The notes beneath the pieces were generated by a model that saw only the letters and a program-made list of their open reading frames with translations, did not search any database and was not told where the DNA came from. A stretch of 64,000 nucleotides of DNA from Prevotella sp. UBA6994. GTDB lineage: Bacteria; Bacteroidota; Bacteroidia; Bacteroidales; Bacteroidaceae. The stretch spans positions 91,634-155,633 of the forward strand of contig DJXW01000014.1 in assembly GCA_002449845.1 (NCBI GenBank), in the 5' to 3' direction. Below, in pieces: positions 33,449 through 41,249 of the stretch. The stretch's first letter is position 1. The number at the start of each line of letters is the position of its first letter. The position numbers were made by a program, and so were the translations under genes.

Positions 33449-35008
33449 GTGAACAGTCGTTTGCAACTATATCCATTGCCAAGAATCGGTATTATACTGA
33501 TTCTTGGCATTGTGTTTGGAGATTGTTTGCGTCCTTTCATACCTTCCTTTGTCTGGCTCTTATGTGTGTTGGTTGGCTTGGTGGCTTATTTCCTGTCGCA
33601 AAGGCAATCTCTCTTGCAAAGTTCCATACTCCTTATATGTGTTTTCTTTCTCGGTTCGTGGTTGGTTCAAGTGCATGAAGACAATCGGAATTTTATTGAC
33701 ACAAATACGGAGATTACCTATCAAGCTGTGGTTGCAAGTAAACCTATTGCTCATGAGCGTGTGACAACGTTTGATTTGTTAGTAATAACCGACAAGGAAC
33801 CGCTGAAGGTGAAGGCTTCTCTACTACATACTTCCCATGAAACAGGTAGTTTGCCATCATTGGGAAGTGGTTTGACCGTACACTCCCGTATCAAGCCCAT
33901 CACGCCTTTCGTCTCTTCATCACGATTTGATTATGTCAGGTGGGCACAGGTGCATGGATACAGAGGACAAACATTTATATATGATGAAAAATGGCAACAA
34001 ACAAAAGTGAGCTTAGCTTCGTTGTCTTGGTTGCAACGAACACGTTTGAAGGCGCTGGAATGGCGAGAACGTTTGCTCCATTCACTCGTTGTGAAAGGGA
34101 AGGATTCTTCTGCCGCATCAGTCATGGCAGCAATGGCGTTGGGAGACAAGAGTGGGTTGGACAAAACCACACAATCTGTTTTTTCGCTGACGGGAGCCTC
34201 TCATGTGTTGGCGTTGTCTGGCTTGCATTTAGGCATTCTTTATGCGGTATTGATGATGTTGTTTCCTCGTAGGAGAATGCGAGCATGGAGTCAAACGATG
34301 GTGATTTTGGTTGTCTGGACATACGTATTGCTCACGGGTTTCCCCACGTCGCTTGTCCGTTCTGCCACTATGTTTACCATCATGGGATTGGTTTCGTTAA
34401 CCTATCGCTCGTCAGTATCTCTCAATACATTAGCTCTATCCGCAATCATCATGTTGGTGGCAAATCCGTTGTCTTTATGGGACATAGGTTTTCAATTGTC
34501 TTTTGCTTCCGTATTCAGTATCTTATTGATATTCCAATGGCTCGATAGTTGGGGATTGATGTTTCGTTCCACCGTTCAGAAAGGCATTGCCACGTTTGTG
34601 GTTCTTCCCATTGCAGCCCAAATCGGTACGTTCCCGTTGGTGTTGTACCATTTCGGACAGTTTTCTTGTTATTTTCTAATGTCCAATTTGGTGGCTGTTC
34701 CCGCTACGATGTTCATCCTTGTCGGAACAATGATGTCGTTTGTGACTTTGCCTTTGCCGTGGTTGCATTCCTATGTGTTCCAGTTGCTGGCAGGAGTGGT
34801 GGATATGCTCCAACGCTATTTATCTTGGGTTGCATCATTGCCCTACGCTACATTTACGGAAATCAAACTATCCTCGTTGCAAGTGATGCTGATATACTTG
34901 TTGATAGCCAGCTTGTTCGGCATAGTACACCACGTTTTCAAGGCGTTGGAAAATGGAAAGACTTTGAAAACATTAGGTTTGGAAAGAGCAAAAACCATGT
35001 ATGGATGA
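33449..35008 (+). CDS. ComEC/Rec2-family DNA uptake channel protein, no lactamase domain
   Basis: 519 residues, start GTG 33449-33451 (no better ATG nearby). N-terminal helices and a DUF4131-type soluble loop (about 70-180) lead to the Competence domain, with the hallmark ASHVLALSGLHLGILYAV and VRSATMFTIMGLVSLTYRSS. ComEC carries single-stranded DNA across the inner membrane in natural transformation. The C-terminal metallo-beta-lactamase domain of Firmicute ComEC is absent, as I recall for other Bacteroidota. Confidence 0.87.
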   Translation: MNSRLQLYPLPRIGIILILGIVFGDCLRPFIPSFVWLLCVLVGLVAYFLSQRQSLLQSSILLICVFFLGSWLVQVHEDNRNFIDTNTEITYQAVVASKPIAHERVTTFDLLVITDKEPLKVKASLLHTSHETGSLPSLGSGLTVHSRIKPITPFVSSSRFDYVRWAQVHGYRGQTFIYDEKWQQTKVSLASLSWLQRTRLKALEWRERLLHSLVVKGKDSSAASVMAAMALGDKSGLDKTTQSVFSLTGASHVLALSGLHLGILYAVLMMLFPRRRMRAWSQTMVILVVWTYVLLTGFPTSLVRSATMFTIMGLVSLTYRSSVSLNTLALSAIIMLVANPLSLWDIGFQLSFASVFSILLIFQWLDSWGLMFRSTVQKGIATFVVLPIAAQIGTFPLVLYHFGQFSCYFLMSNLVAVPATMFILVGTMMSFVTLPLPWLHSYVFQLLAGVVDMLQRYLSWVASLPYATFTEIKLSSLQVMLIYLLIASLFGIVHHVFKALENGKTLKTLGLERAKTMYG

Positions 35009-35074
35009 GTCAAACATGGTCTTTACACCCGTCATATTTAAGGTTTACCGACAATGTTTTCCGTTTTTTTTTCG

Positions 35075-35082
35075 TACCTTTG
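35075..35082 (+). promoter_or_regulatory. -7 box (TACCTTTG) of the RNA methyltransferase gene
   Basis: TACCTTTGCAAATC on the plus strand, about 36 bases before ATG 35118. Confidence 0.7.
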
Positions 35083-35117
35083 CAAATCATTCATAAACAG
35101 AAAGAAAAATATCAAGC

Positions 35118-35921
35118 ATGAATATGGCAGATAACATCATTACAAGCGTACAAAATCCGAAAGTGAAAAAGGTACTCGCCTTACAACAGAAGTCGTCTGA
35201 ACGCCGAAAGGAAGAATTGTTTGTGGTGGAAGGACAACGTGAATTGGGACATTGCATGGAGGCGGGGTATGATATAGATTCCGTCTTTGTTTGTCCTAAC
35301 TTGTTGGCTAATTTCTCTTGGGATGATATACGGGTGAAGTGTCACTGCTTTGAAGTGACTCCCAACGTCTATGAGAAAATGGCTTATCGGGGAAGTACGG
35401 AGGGGATGTTGGCTGTAGTGAAAGCAAGAAAACTACGACTTGATGACCTGAAGTTGCCTGCCCATCCGCTCATCGTGGTGTTGGAGAGTGTGGAAAAACC
35501 TGGTAATCTTGGGGCAATCCTACGTAGTGCAGATGCGGCAAGTGCGGATGCGGTAGTGGTTTGTGACCCACTGACCGACTTGTTTAATCCCAATCTCATC
35601 CGTTCAAGCATCGGAGCCATCTTCAGTGTGCCTTGCGTGGCTTGTAGTTCTGCTGAATGTATCTCCTTTCTCAAGGCTCACGGCATCAAGATACTGACTG
35701 CCCAATTGCAAGATTCCCATTTGTATTACGATACCGACATGAAAGAGGCAACAGCCATTGTCATGGGAACGGAATCGACAGGCCTTACCGACCAGTGGAG
35801 AGAAGCTGCCGATGCGCATATCAGGATTCCCATGCTTGGAAAGTTAGATTCCCTGAACGTTTCGGTGAGTGCTGCCATCTTGCTTTTTGAAGCTGTAAGA
35901 CAACGAAAAAGTGGGATTTAG
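35118..35921 (+). CDS. TrmH/SpoU-family RNA 2'-O-methyltransferase
   Basis: 267 residues: an N-terminal substrate-binding domain (NPKVKKVLALQQKSSERRKE, FVVEGQREL) and a C-terminal SPOUT knot with the three SpoU motifs VLESVEKPGNLGAILRSADA, IVMGTESTGLTDQW and IPMLGKLDSLNVSVSAAILL. It methylates a ribose in rRNA or tRNA using S-adenosylmethionine; the target nucleotide cannot be told from sequence. Confidence 0.92.
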   Translation: MNMADNIITSVQNPKVKKVLALQQKSSERRKEELFVVEGQRELGHCMEAGYDIDSVFVCPNLLANFSWDDIRVKCHCFEVTPNVYEKMAYRGSTEGMLAVVKARKLRLDDLKLPAHPLIVVLESVEKPGNLGAILRSADAASADAVVVCDPLTDLFNPNLIRSSIGAIFSVPCVACSSAECISFLKAHGIKILTAQLQDSHLYYDTDMKEATAIVMGTESTGLTDQWREAADAHIRIPMLGKLDSLNVSVSAAILLFEAVRQRKSGI

Positions 35922-35997
35922 AACGAAAAAAATAATATTTAATGTGTCAAATAACATTAAATTAGGTGTTATCTTCTTGTCTTTATTCGTTTTTTCG

Positions 35998-36005
35998 TAC
36001 CTTTG
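35998..36005 (+). promoter_or_regulatory. -7 box (TACCTTTG) of the mmdA operon
   Basis: TACCTTTGCACCG on the plus strand; start expected near 36012, which supports ATG 36041 over an upstream start near 35966. Confidence 0.72.
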
Positions 36006-36040
36006 CACCGCTTTTAGAAAACGCGAATAATAAAATATTT

Positions 36041-37606
36041 ATGAGTAAACAAACAGAAAAAATCAAGGAACTGATCGAGAAACGCCAAAAGGCGCGTCTC
36101 GGAGGTGGCGAGAAAGCCATCGACAAACAGCATCAACGTGGTAAATATACCGCACGTGAACGCATTGAGATGCTGGTGGATGAAGGTTCGTTCGAAGAGT
36201 ATGACATGTTTAAACTCCATCGTTGCCACAACTTCGGTATGGAAAAGAAGCAATACATGGGCGACGGCGTAGTAGTGGGAAGTGCCACTATCGACGGTCG
36301 TTTGGTGTATGTGTCTGCTCAAGACTTTACCGTTAACGGAGGTTCCTTGTCGGAAACCATGAGTCAGAAGATTTGCAAGGTGATGGACATGGCTATGCAA
36401 AATGGCGCGCCAATGATTTGCATGAACGACTCTGGTGGAGCTCGTATTCAGGAAGGTATCTGCTCTTTGGCAGGATATGGTGAGATTTTTGAACGTAATA
36501 TCCTTGCCTCGGGTGTAATACCACAAATCTCTGCCATCATGGGTCCGTGTGCCGGTGGTGCTGTGTATAGCCCTGCACTGACCGACTTTATCTTGATGAT
36601 GGAGAATACCAGTTATATGTTCTTGACTGGTCCTGCCGTGGTGAAGACGGTGACTGGCGAGAATGTTGACGCAGAGCATCTTGGTGGTGCTTCTGTTCAT
36701 GCTACCAAGAGTGGTGTTACCCACTTCACGGCTAAGAGCGAGGAAGAGGCAATGCAGATGATCAAGACTCTGCTGAGCTATATTCCATCTAACAACATGG
36801 AAGAGGCTCCACGTATCGAGTGTACTGACCCCATTGACAGAAAGGAAGACTTGTTGAACGAAATCATTCCCGATGATCCTAATAAGGCTTACGATATGTA
36901 TAAGGTAATTACGGCATTGACCGACAATGGCGAGTTCTTCGAAGTACAACCTAAGTTTGCCAAGAACATTATCACTGGCTTTGCACGTTTCAATGGTCAG
37001 AGCGTAGGTATCGTAGCCAACCAACCAGCTGCATACGCTGGCGTACTCGACACCAATGCCTCTCGTAAGGGAGCTCGCTTCGTGCGTTTCTGCGATGCTT
37101 TCAACATCCCAATCGTTTCTTTGGTTGACGTACCAGGTTTCTTGCCAGGTACAGGACAGGAGTACAATGCCGTAATCTTGCATGGTGCACAATTGCTTTA
37201 TGCTTATGGAGAAGCTACTGTACCCAAGATTACGATTACATTGCGTAAGAGCTATGGTGGAAGCCACATCGTGATGGGCTGCAAGCAATTGCGTGCCGAC
37301 CTAAACTTTGCTTGGCCATCAAGCGAGATTGCCGTGATGGGCGCAAGTGGAGCCGTTGCCGTGCTCTATGCAAGAGACGTGAAAGCCAAGAAAGAGGCTG
37401 GCGAAGACGTGCAGGCATTTATCGCTGAGAAAGAAGATGAATATAGCGAACTCTTTGCCAATCCTTATCAAGCTGCCCAATATGGTTACATCGACGATGT
37501 GATAGAGCCACGCAACACGCGTTTCCGCATCTGTCGCGGCTTGGCACAGTTGGCTTGCAAGAAACAGGGATTGCCCGCCAAGAAGCATGGATGTATGCCC
37601 ATGTAA
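36041..37606 (+). CDS. mmdA: Acyl-CoA carboxyltransferase, methylmalonyl-CoA decarboxylase alpha subunit type
   Basis: 521 residues from ATG 36041 (MSKQTEKIKELIEKRQKARL). Two crotonase-like halves: MNDSGGARIQEGICSLAGYG and ISAIMGPCAGGAVYSPALTD in the first, LVDVPGFLPGTGQEYNAV and LRKSYGGSHIVMGCKQLRAD in the second, ending KKQGLPAKKHGCMPM. It transfers a carboxyl group between (methyl)malonyl- or propionyl-CoA and carrier-bound biotin. The small epsilon-like gene and the biotin carrier follow. In Bacteroidota this cluster takes part in the succinate-propionate pathway; without a membrane beta subunit nearby, decarboxylase and carboxylase cannot be separated. Confidence 0.9.
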   Translation: MSKQTEKIKELIEKRQKARLGGGEKAIDKQHQRGKYTARERIEMLVDEGSFEEYDMFKLHRCHNFGMEKKQYMGDGVVVGSATIDGRLVYVSAQDFTVNGGSLSETMSQKICKVMDMAMQNGAPMICMNDSGGARIQEGICSLAGYGEIFERNILASGVIPQISAIMGPCAGGAVYSPALTDFILMMENTSYMFLTGPAVVKTVTGENVDAEHLGGASVHATKSGVTHFTAKSEEEAMQMIKTLLSYIPSNNMEEAPRIECTDPIDRKEDLLNEIIPDDPNKAYDMYKVITALTDNGEFFEVQPKFAKNIITGFARFNGQSVGIVANQPAAYAGVLDTNASRKGARFVRFCDAFNIPIVSLVDVPGFLPGTGQEYNAVILHGAQLLYAYGEATVPKITITLRKSYGGSHIVMGCKQLRADLNFAWPSSEIAVMGASGAVAVLYARDVKAKKEAGEDVQAFIAEKEDEYSELFANPYQAAQYGYIDDVIEPRNTRFRICRGLAQLACKKQGLPAKKHGCMPM

Positions 37607-37637
37607 TGGAATGTCTGACTATTTAAAAAGGTAAGAG

Positions 37638-37787
37638 ATGGACAAGAATATCTATGCTGCCATTGCGCTGGCTTTACATGAATACAGAGGCAACAACGTT
37701 CACGACAAGGAGCCTGGTATCATAACGATTAAACCACGTCATACTCTGTGGAATGCAAAGTTCTTGAGCATGACTCCAAAACCATAA
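37638..37787 (+). CDS. 49-residue small subunit (MmdE/OadG C-terminus-like)
   Basis: ATG 37638 to TAA 37785-37787 encodes MDKNIYAAIALALHEYRG, then HDKEPGIITIKPRHTLWN and AKFLSMTPKP. AIALALHE and HDKEPGIITI followed by a Trp recur in small proteins of decarboxylase clusters; Veillonella MmdE, 55 residues and related to the C-terminus of the delta subunit, is the known model. It lies 31 bases behind mmdA and 19 before the biotin carrier, so an assembly role in that complex is likely. Confidence 0.7.
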   Translation: MDKNIYAAIALALHEYRGNNVHDKEPGIITIKPRHTLWNAKFLSMTPKP

Positions 37788-37806
37788 TGGATGCAATAAA
37801 AAACAG

Positions 37807-38241
37807 ATGATTATGAAAGAATATAAATATACGATAGACGGAAAGGAATATCAAGTGGCTGTAGGCGAAATCGTTGATAACGTGGCTACGGTTACGGTGA
37901 ATGGCGAGGACTTTAAGGTGGAGATGGAACCAGAGGCTGAGCCAGAGAAGAAGAAAGTGGTGTTGGGACAACCTACCGCTGAACAGGCATCTTCTGATGA
38001 GGCTACTCCCGCTGCCAATGTCAACACCGCCAATGCAGTAAAGGCTCCTCTGCCAGGAGTGATTACCGAAATCAAGGTGGCTGTTGGCGACGACGTGAAA
38101 GCTGGTGACGTGGTCGTGGTGTTGGAAGCCATGAAGATGGCAAACAATTTGGAAGCTGAGAAAGACGGAAAGGTGACTGCCATTTGTGTGAAAACAGGCG
38201 AAAGTGTACTCGAAGATTCACCCCTTGTTGTGATAGAGTGA
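37807..38241 (+). CDS. mmdC: Biotin carboxyl carrier protein of the MmdA complex
   Basis: 144 residues. N-terminal strand-rich part (YKYTIDGKEYQVAVGEI), an Ala/Glu/Pro linker (about 45-75), and a biotinyl domain from KAPLPGVITEIKVAVGDDV with the biotin Lys in VVLEAMKMANN. It carries carboxybiotin to and from MmdA. The next gene is a glycosyltransferase-like protein with its own promoter, not the expected oadB/gcdB beta subunit. Confidence 0.9.
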   Translation: MIMKEYKYTIDGKEYQVAVGEIVDNVATVTVNGEDFKVEMEPEAEPEKKKVVLGQPTAEQASSDEATPAANVNTANAVKAPLPGVITEIKVAVGDDVKAGDVVVVLEAMKMANNLEAEKDGKVTAICVKTGESVLEDSPLVVIE

Positions 38242-38315
38242 GTTAATTCTTCATAATAAAACTATCATTTTGTTCTCTTTGAGCAAGATTTTCGTCATTA
38301 TTCAAATATTTTTTG

Positions 38316-38323
38316 TATCTTTG
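38316..38323 (+). promoter_or_regulatory. -7 box (TATCTTTG) of the GT5 gene
   Basis: TATCTTTGCATGG on the plus strand, about 63 bases before ATG 38387. Confidence 0.65.
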
Positions 38324-38386
38324 CATGGAATTGTTTGGTGGACATTGTCTATCTGCAATTCCATGTAATTGTTAAAACGAAAGAAA

Positions 38387-39199
38387 ATGGCAAAGAAAGT
38401 ATTGTTCGTCAACCAAGAGATTATGCCCTATGTACCTGAGTCGGAAATGTCGATGATGGGTCGTGAAACACCACAAAGGATACAAGAAAGCGGATATGAG
38501 ATACGCACCTTTATGCCTAAGTGGGGCAATATTAATGAACGTAGAGGGCAGTTGCACGAGGTGATTCGCCTTTCAGGAATGAACCTGATTATAGATGACA
38601 CTGACCACCCCTTGATTATTAAGGTTGCATCAATACCTTCCACCCGTATTCAGGTGTATTTCATCGACAATGACGATTACTTCATGAAACGACAGATGTC
38701 TGTCGATGAGACAGGTGCTGAATATCCTGACAATGGAGAAAGGGCTATTTTCTTCGCTCGTGGAGTGTTGGAAACGGTGAAGAAACTAAGATGGACTCCT
38801 GATATCATTCATTGCCAAGGGTGGATGAGTGCCGTTATCCCTCTTTACGTGAAAACTGCTTACCACGACGAACCTTCGTTTGCCAATACTAAAGTTATCA
38901 CTTCGCTCTTCCAAAGCCAATTGAAAAATGATTTAGGACAGAAGTTCAAGCATTGCGTGGAGTTCAGAGAGGCTAAATTGGAATTGCTCAAGCAATACAA
39001 GGATGAATTCGACTTCATCGAACTGGGCAAGATGGCTATCGACTATAGCGATGGAGTGATAGAGGCAGGCAAAAAGGTAAATTCTACATTAATTAAATAT
39101 GCCAACACCAAGAATGTTCCCGTATTGAATTATCCTGGTGAAGACTTTGCAGGTGCTTATAAGGACTTTTATGAGCGCATCTGTCCTAACAATGAATAG
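38387..39199 (+). CDS. GT5 (glycogen/starch synthase) N-terminal-domain protein
   Basis: 270 residues from ATG 38387 (MAKKVLFVNQEIMPYVPESE); an upstream TTG at 38369 is unlikely. It matches the N-terminal Rossmann half of GT5 synthases: GRETPQRIQESGYEIRTFMP, NGERAIFFARGVLETVKKL, WTPDIIHCQGWMSAVIPLYV. The ADP-glucose-binding C-terminal half of a full synthase (about 480 residues) is absent, and the frame ends cleanly, so this looks like a stable half-size family known in Bacteroidota, not a fresh truncation. Catalysis alone is doubtful; a regulatory or partner role is a guess. Confidence 0.75.
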   Translation: MAKKVLFVNQEIMPYVPESEMSMMGRETPQRIQESGYEIRTFMPKWGNINERRGQLHEVIRLSGMNLIIDDTDHPLIIKVASIPSTRIQVYFIDNDDYFMKRQMSVDETGAEYPDNGERAIFFARGVLETVKKLRWTPDIIHCQGWMSAVIPLYVKTAYHDEPSFANTKVITSLFQSQLKNDLGQKFKHCVEFREAKLELLKQYKDEFDFIELGKMAIDYSDGVIEAGKKVNSTLIKYANTKNVPVLNYPGEDFAGAYKDFYERICPNNE

Positions 39200-39217
39200 G
39201 TAAATTGATTCGTTACA

Positions 39218-40642
39218 ATGAAATTTAGATTCCTCGCGGGACTTTCTTTTCTCGCTTCTTTCATGTTTACTGCTTGTGATGATACTACCGACCAAATAGG
39301 AATATCATTGGTAAACAATATGGATAACCTCAATGTGTTGACAGATACATTCACGTTATCTACACGTTCCATCGTTGCCGACTCGGTGCTTTCCCGTAAT
39401 TCGATTGGATATTTGGGTAACATCAAGGATCCTGAAACGGGAAGCTATATCACTGGTGATTTCATGACGCAGTTCCATACGTTCGAGAACTATGGCTTTC
39501 CAAGCTCTGATAAAATACTGAGCAAGAGAGATGGGGAAGTTATTGCCGACTCTTGCGACTTGAAATTGTACTATACGAGTTTCTATGGGGATTCGCTCAC
39601 TTCGATGAAGTTGCGATTAACAGAGATGGCAAAACCGATGTTGGAGAATCAGTTGTATTACTCTAACTATGACCCGAAGAAGAATGGCTATCTGAGAGAA
39701 GGGGGAATCGTGAAGGAACAGGTTTACACATTGGCAGACTTAAACGTACCCAAGTCAACTCGTAATAGATCTTCCTATTGGCGTAACGTGTACCTGAAAC
39801 TGAATGACGAATATACTGATAAGAATGGAACTGTTTATAATAACTTCGGTACTTATTTAATGCGTACCTATTATAAACATCCCGAATATTTCAAAAACTC
39901 TTTGACGTTCATGAAAAACGTGCTGCCAGGCTTTTATGTGGAGCACGTGAATGGATTGGGAGCGATGGCATACGTTTCCATGACCCAACTGAACGTGTAT
40001 TTCCAGTACAAGGAGCGTGTGAATGGGAATGATACCATCCTTACGGGTGTTACTTCTTATTCGGGTACGGAAGAGGTGCTTCAACAAACGAGGATTGTCA
40101 ATGACAAGGCTACCATCCAAAAATTAGCTTCTGACAATTCTTGCACATACCTGAAGACTCCTGCCGGGATATTCACGGAAATGACAATACCTGTTGATGA
40201 CATATTGAATGGTCATGAGAAGGATTCTATCAATACGGCGAAAATCGTGCTTTCCCGTATCAATGACAATAATTATAGCAAGTATGCACTTCCCGTTCCT
40301 ACAGAGCTGCTGATGATTCCCGCAGACAGTCTCTATTCTTTCTTTGAGCAGAGTAGGGTGACCAACAACAGAACTTCTTACTTGGCTACATATTCAAAAG
40401 ACCAGAACACTTATACCTTCAGTAATATCAGCGGTTTGCTGTCTTACATGAAAGCGCGTAGGGGAAAGCCAAATTGGAATAAGGTGATACTTGTTCCCGT
40501 AACCAAAACCACCAATACTTCTTCCGGAGAGGTTACTAAGATAGCTCATGACATGGCTCTCACAAGCACTCGCTTAGTGGGTGGAACAGAGAATCCGCGT
40601 GAACCGGTGAAGATAAGTGTCATCTACAGTAAGTTCAAGTAG
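39218..40642 (+). CDS. DUF4270 lipoprotein
   Basis: 474 residues. MKFRFLAGLSFLASFMFTAC is a lipoprotein signal with lipobox MFTAC; CDDTTDQIGISLV and YLGNIKDPETGSYITGDFMT are typical of DUF4270. The rest is beta-rich and soluble. The family is found in Bacteroidota, probably on the outer membrane, and has no known activity. It follows the GT5 gene by 18 bases. Confidence 0.85.
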   Translation: MKFRFLAGLSFLASFMFTACDDTTDQIGISLVNNMDNLNVLTDTFTLSTRSIVADSVLSRNSIGYLGNIKDPETGSYITGDFMTQFHTFENYGFPSSDKILSKRDGEVIADSCDLKLYYTSFYGDSLTSMKLRLTEMAKPMLENQLYYSNYDPKKNGYLREGGIVKEQVYTLADLNVPKSTRNRSSYWRNVYLKLNDEYTDKNGTVYNNFGTYLMRTYYKHPEYFKNSLTFMKNVLPGFYVEHVNGLGAMAYVSMTQLNVYFQYKERVNGNDTILTGVTSYSGTEEVLQQTRIVNDKATIQKLASDNSCTYLKTPAGIFTEMTIPVDDILNGHEKDSINTAKIVLSRINDNNYSKYALPVPTELLMIPADSLYSFFEQSRVTNNRTSYLATYSKDQNTYTFSNISGLLSYMKARRGKPNWNKVILVPVTKTTNTSSGEVTKIAHDMALTSTRLVGGTENPREPVKISVIYSKFK

Positions 40643-40654
40643 CATTGTTTCTTT

Positions 40655-40783
40655 ATGGCTGATAATTTCTTGGAACGACATCAAGAGGAATACGAAAGGC
40701 GCAAGGAGATGTGGCTGCGTAAAAAGAAACATCTGCCAAGGCTCAAGAAGAAATTGGATAAGCCTGACGATGAGGCATTATAG
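40655..40783 (+). CDS. 42-residue basic/acidic small protein
   Basis: ATG 40655 to TAG 40781-40783: MADNFLERHQEEYERRKEMW, then LRKKKHLPRLKKK and LDKPDDEAL. The MADNxLExxxExYxxxK start recurs, as far as I remember, in small Bacteroidota proteins sometimes mislabelled dehydrogenase. It is helical and highly charged, lies 12 bases after the DUF4270 gene, and is followed by a strong terminator. Confidence 0.65.
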   Translation: MADNFLERHQEEYERRKEMWLRKKKHLPRLKKKLDKPDDEAL

Positions 40784-40870
40784 CTTGATTCGTGTCGTAT
40801 CAAGCTATTGCCAAGACAGCCCATCCTGCCGCACCAACATTCGATAACATTCAATGATTTAGATACAAAC

Positions 40871-40899
40871 AAAAAAGCCTCGAATATTCGAGGCTTTTT
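40871..40899. terminator. Bidirectional terminator
   Basis: A perfect palindrome GCCTCGAATATTCGAGGC (40877-40894) with A-runs before and T-runs after it; it ends the plus-strand DUF4270 transcript and the minus-strand tRNA-Phe. Confidence 0.9.
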
Positions 40900-40910
40900 C
40901 TTTTTTCAAG

Positions 40911-40983
40911 TGGTACCTCCAGGAATCGAACCGGGGACACACGGATTTTCAGTCCGATGCTCTACCAACTGAGCTAAGGCACC
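40911..40983 (-). tRNA. tRNA-Phe (anticodon GAA)
   Basis: 73 bases. Acceptor GGTGCCT pairs with AGGTACC; D-arm TAGCTCAGTTGGTAGAGCA; anticodon loop CTGAAAA with GAA; T-arm GGTTCGATTCC. CCA is not encoded. A TACCTTTG box lies at 41003-41010 on the same strand. Confidence 0.96.
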
Positions 40984-41002
40984 ATTTGTTCATTTGCGGT
41001 TG

Positions 41003-41010
41003 CAAAGGTA
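41003..41010 (-). promoter_or_regulatory. -7 box (TACCTTTG) of tRNA-Phe
   Basis: TACCTTTGCAACC on the minus strand, 20 bases before the tRNA 5' end. Confidence 0.7.
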
Positions 41011-41074
41011 ATGCTTTTTTTGTAATCCTGCAAATTTTTAGGCAAAAAAATTATTTTTTTCCATAATTTTGTAT

Positions 41075-41082
41075 TACCTTTG
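41075..41082 (+). promoter_or_regulatory. -7 box (TACCTTTG) of tRNA-Pro
   Basis: TACCTTTGCATTC on the plus strand, 11 bases before the tRNA 5' end. Confidence 0.7.
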
Positions 41083-41093
41083 CATTCGCAAAT

Positions 41094-41166
41094 CGGGATG
41101 TAGCGCAGTTGGTAGCGCACTACGTTCGGGACGTAGGGGTCGGGCGTTCGAGTCGCCTCATCCCGA
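41094..41166 (+). tRNA. tRNA-Pro (anticodon CGG)
   Basis: 73 bases. Acceptor CGGGATG pairs with CATCCCG; anticodon stem CTACG/CGTAG encloses TTCGGGA with CGG; T-arm GGCGTTCGAGTCGCC. The 5' C and discriminator A fit tRNA-Pro. CCA is not encoded. Confidence 0.95.
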
Positions 41167-41174
41167 CTTCAAGC

Positions 41175-41213
41175 AAAAAGGAAGAATCAGTCACGCTGTT
41201 TCTTCCTTTTTTT
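41175..41213. terminator. Bidirectional terminator between tRNA-Pro and hsdR
   Basis: AAAAAGGAAGAA (41175-41186) pairs with TTCTTCCTTTTT (41200-41211) and T-runs flank both sides, so it can end tRNA-Pro and the hsdR transcript. Confidence 0.82.
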
Positions 41214-41249
41214 CTTGGCTCTCGCATGATGGGTTCAAGCGAAATGTCA

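Noticed and set aside
36014..37288. 424-codon open frame antisense to mmdA
   Set aside because: The plus-strand mmdA product is full length with all family motifs; the antisense frame has no recognisable domain and reflects codon bias in a conserved gene.
41094..41166. tRNA as an attachment site for an integrated island carrying the RM genes
   Set aside because: No integrase and no direct repeat of the tRNA 3' end was seen at the far side of the cassette near 49.6 kb.
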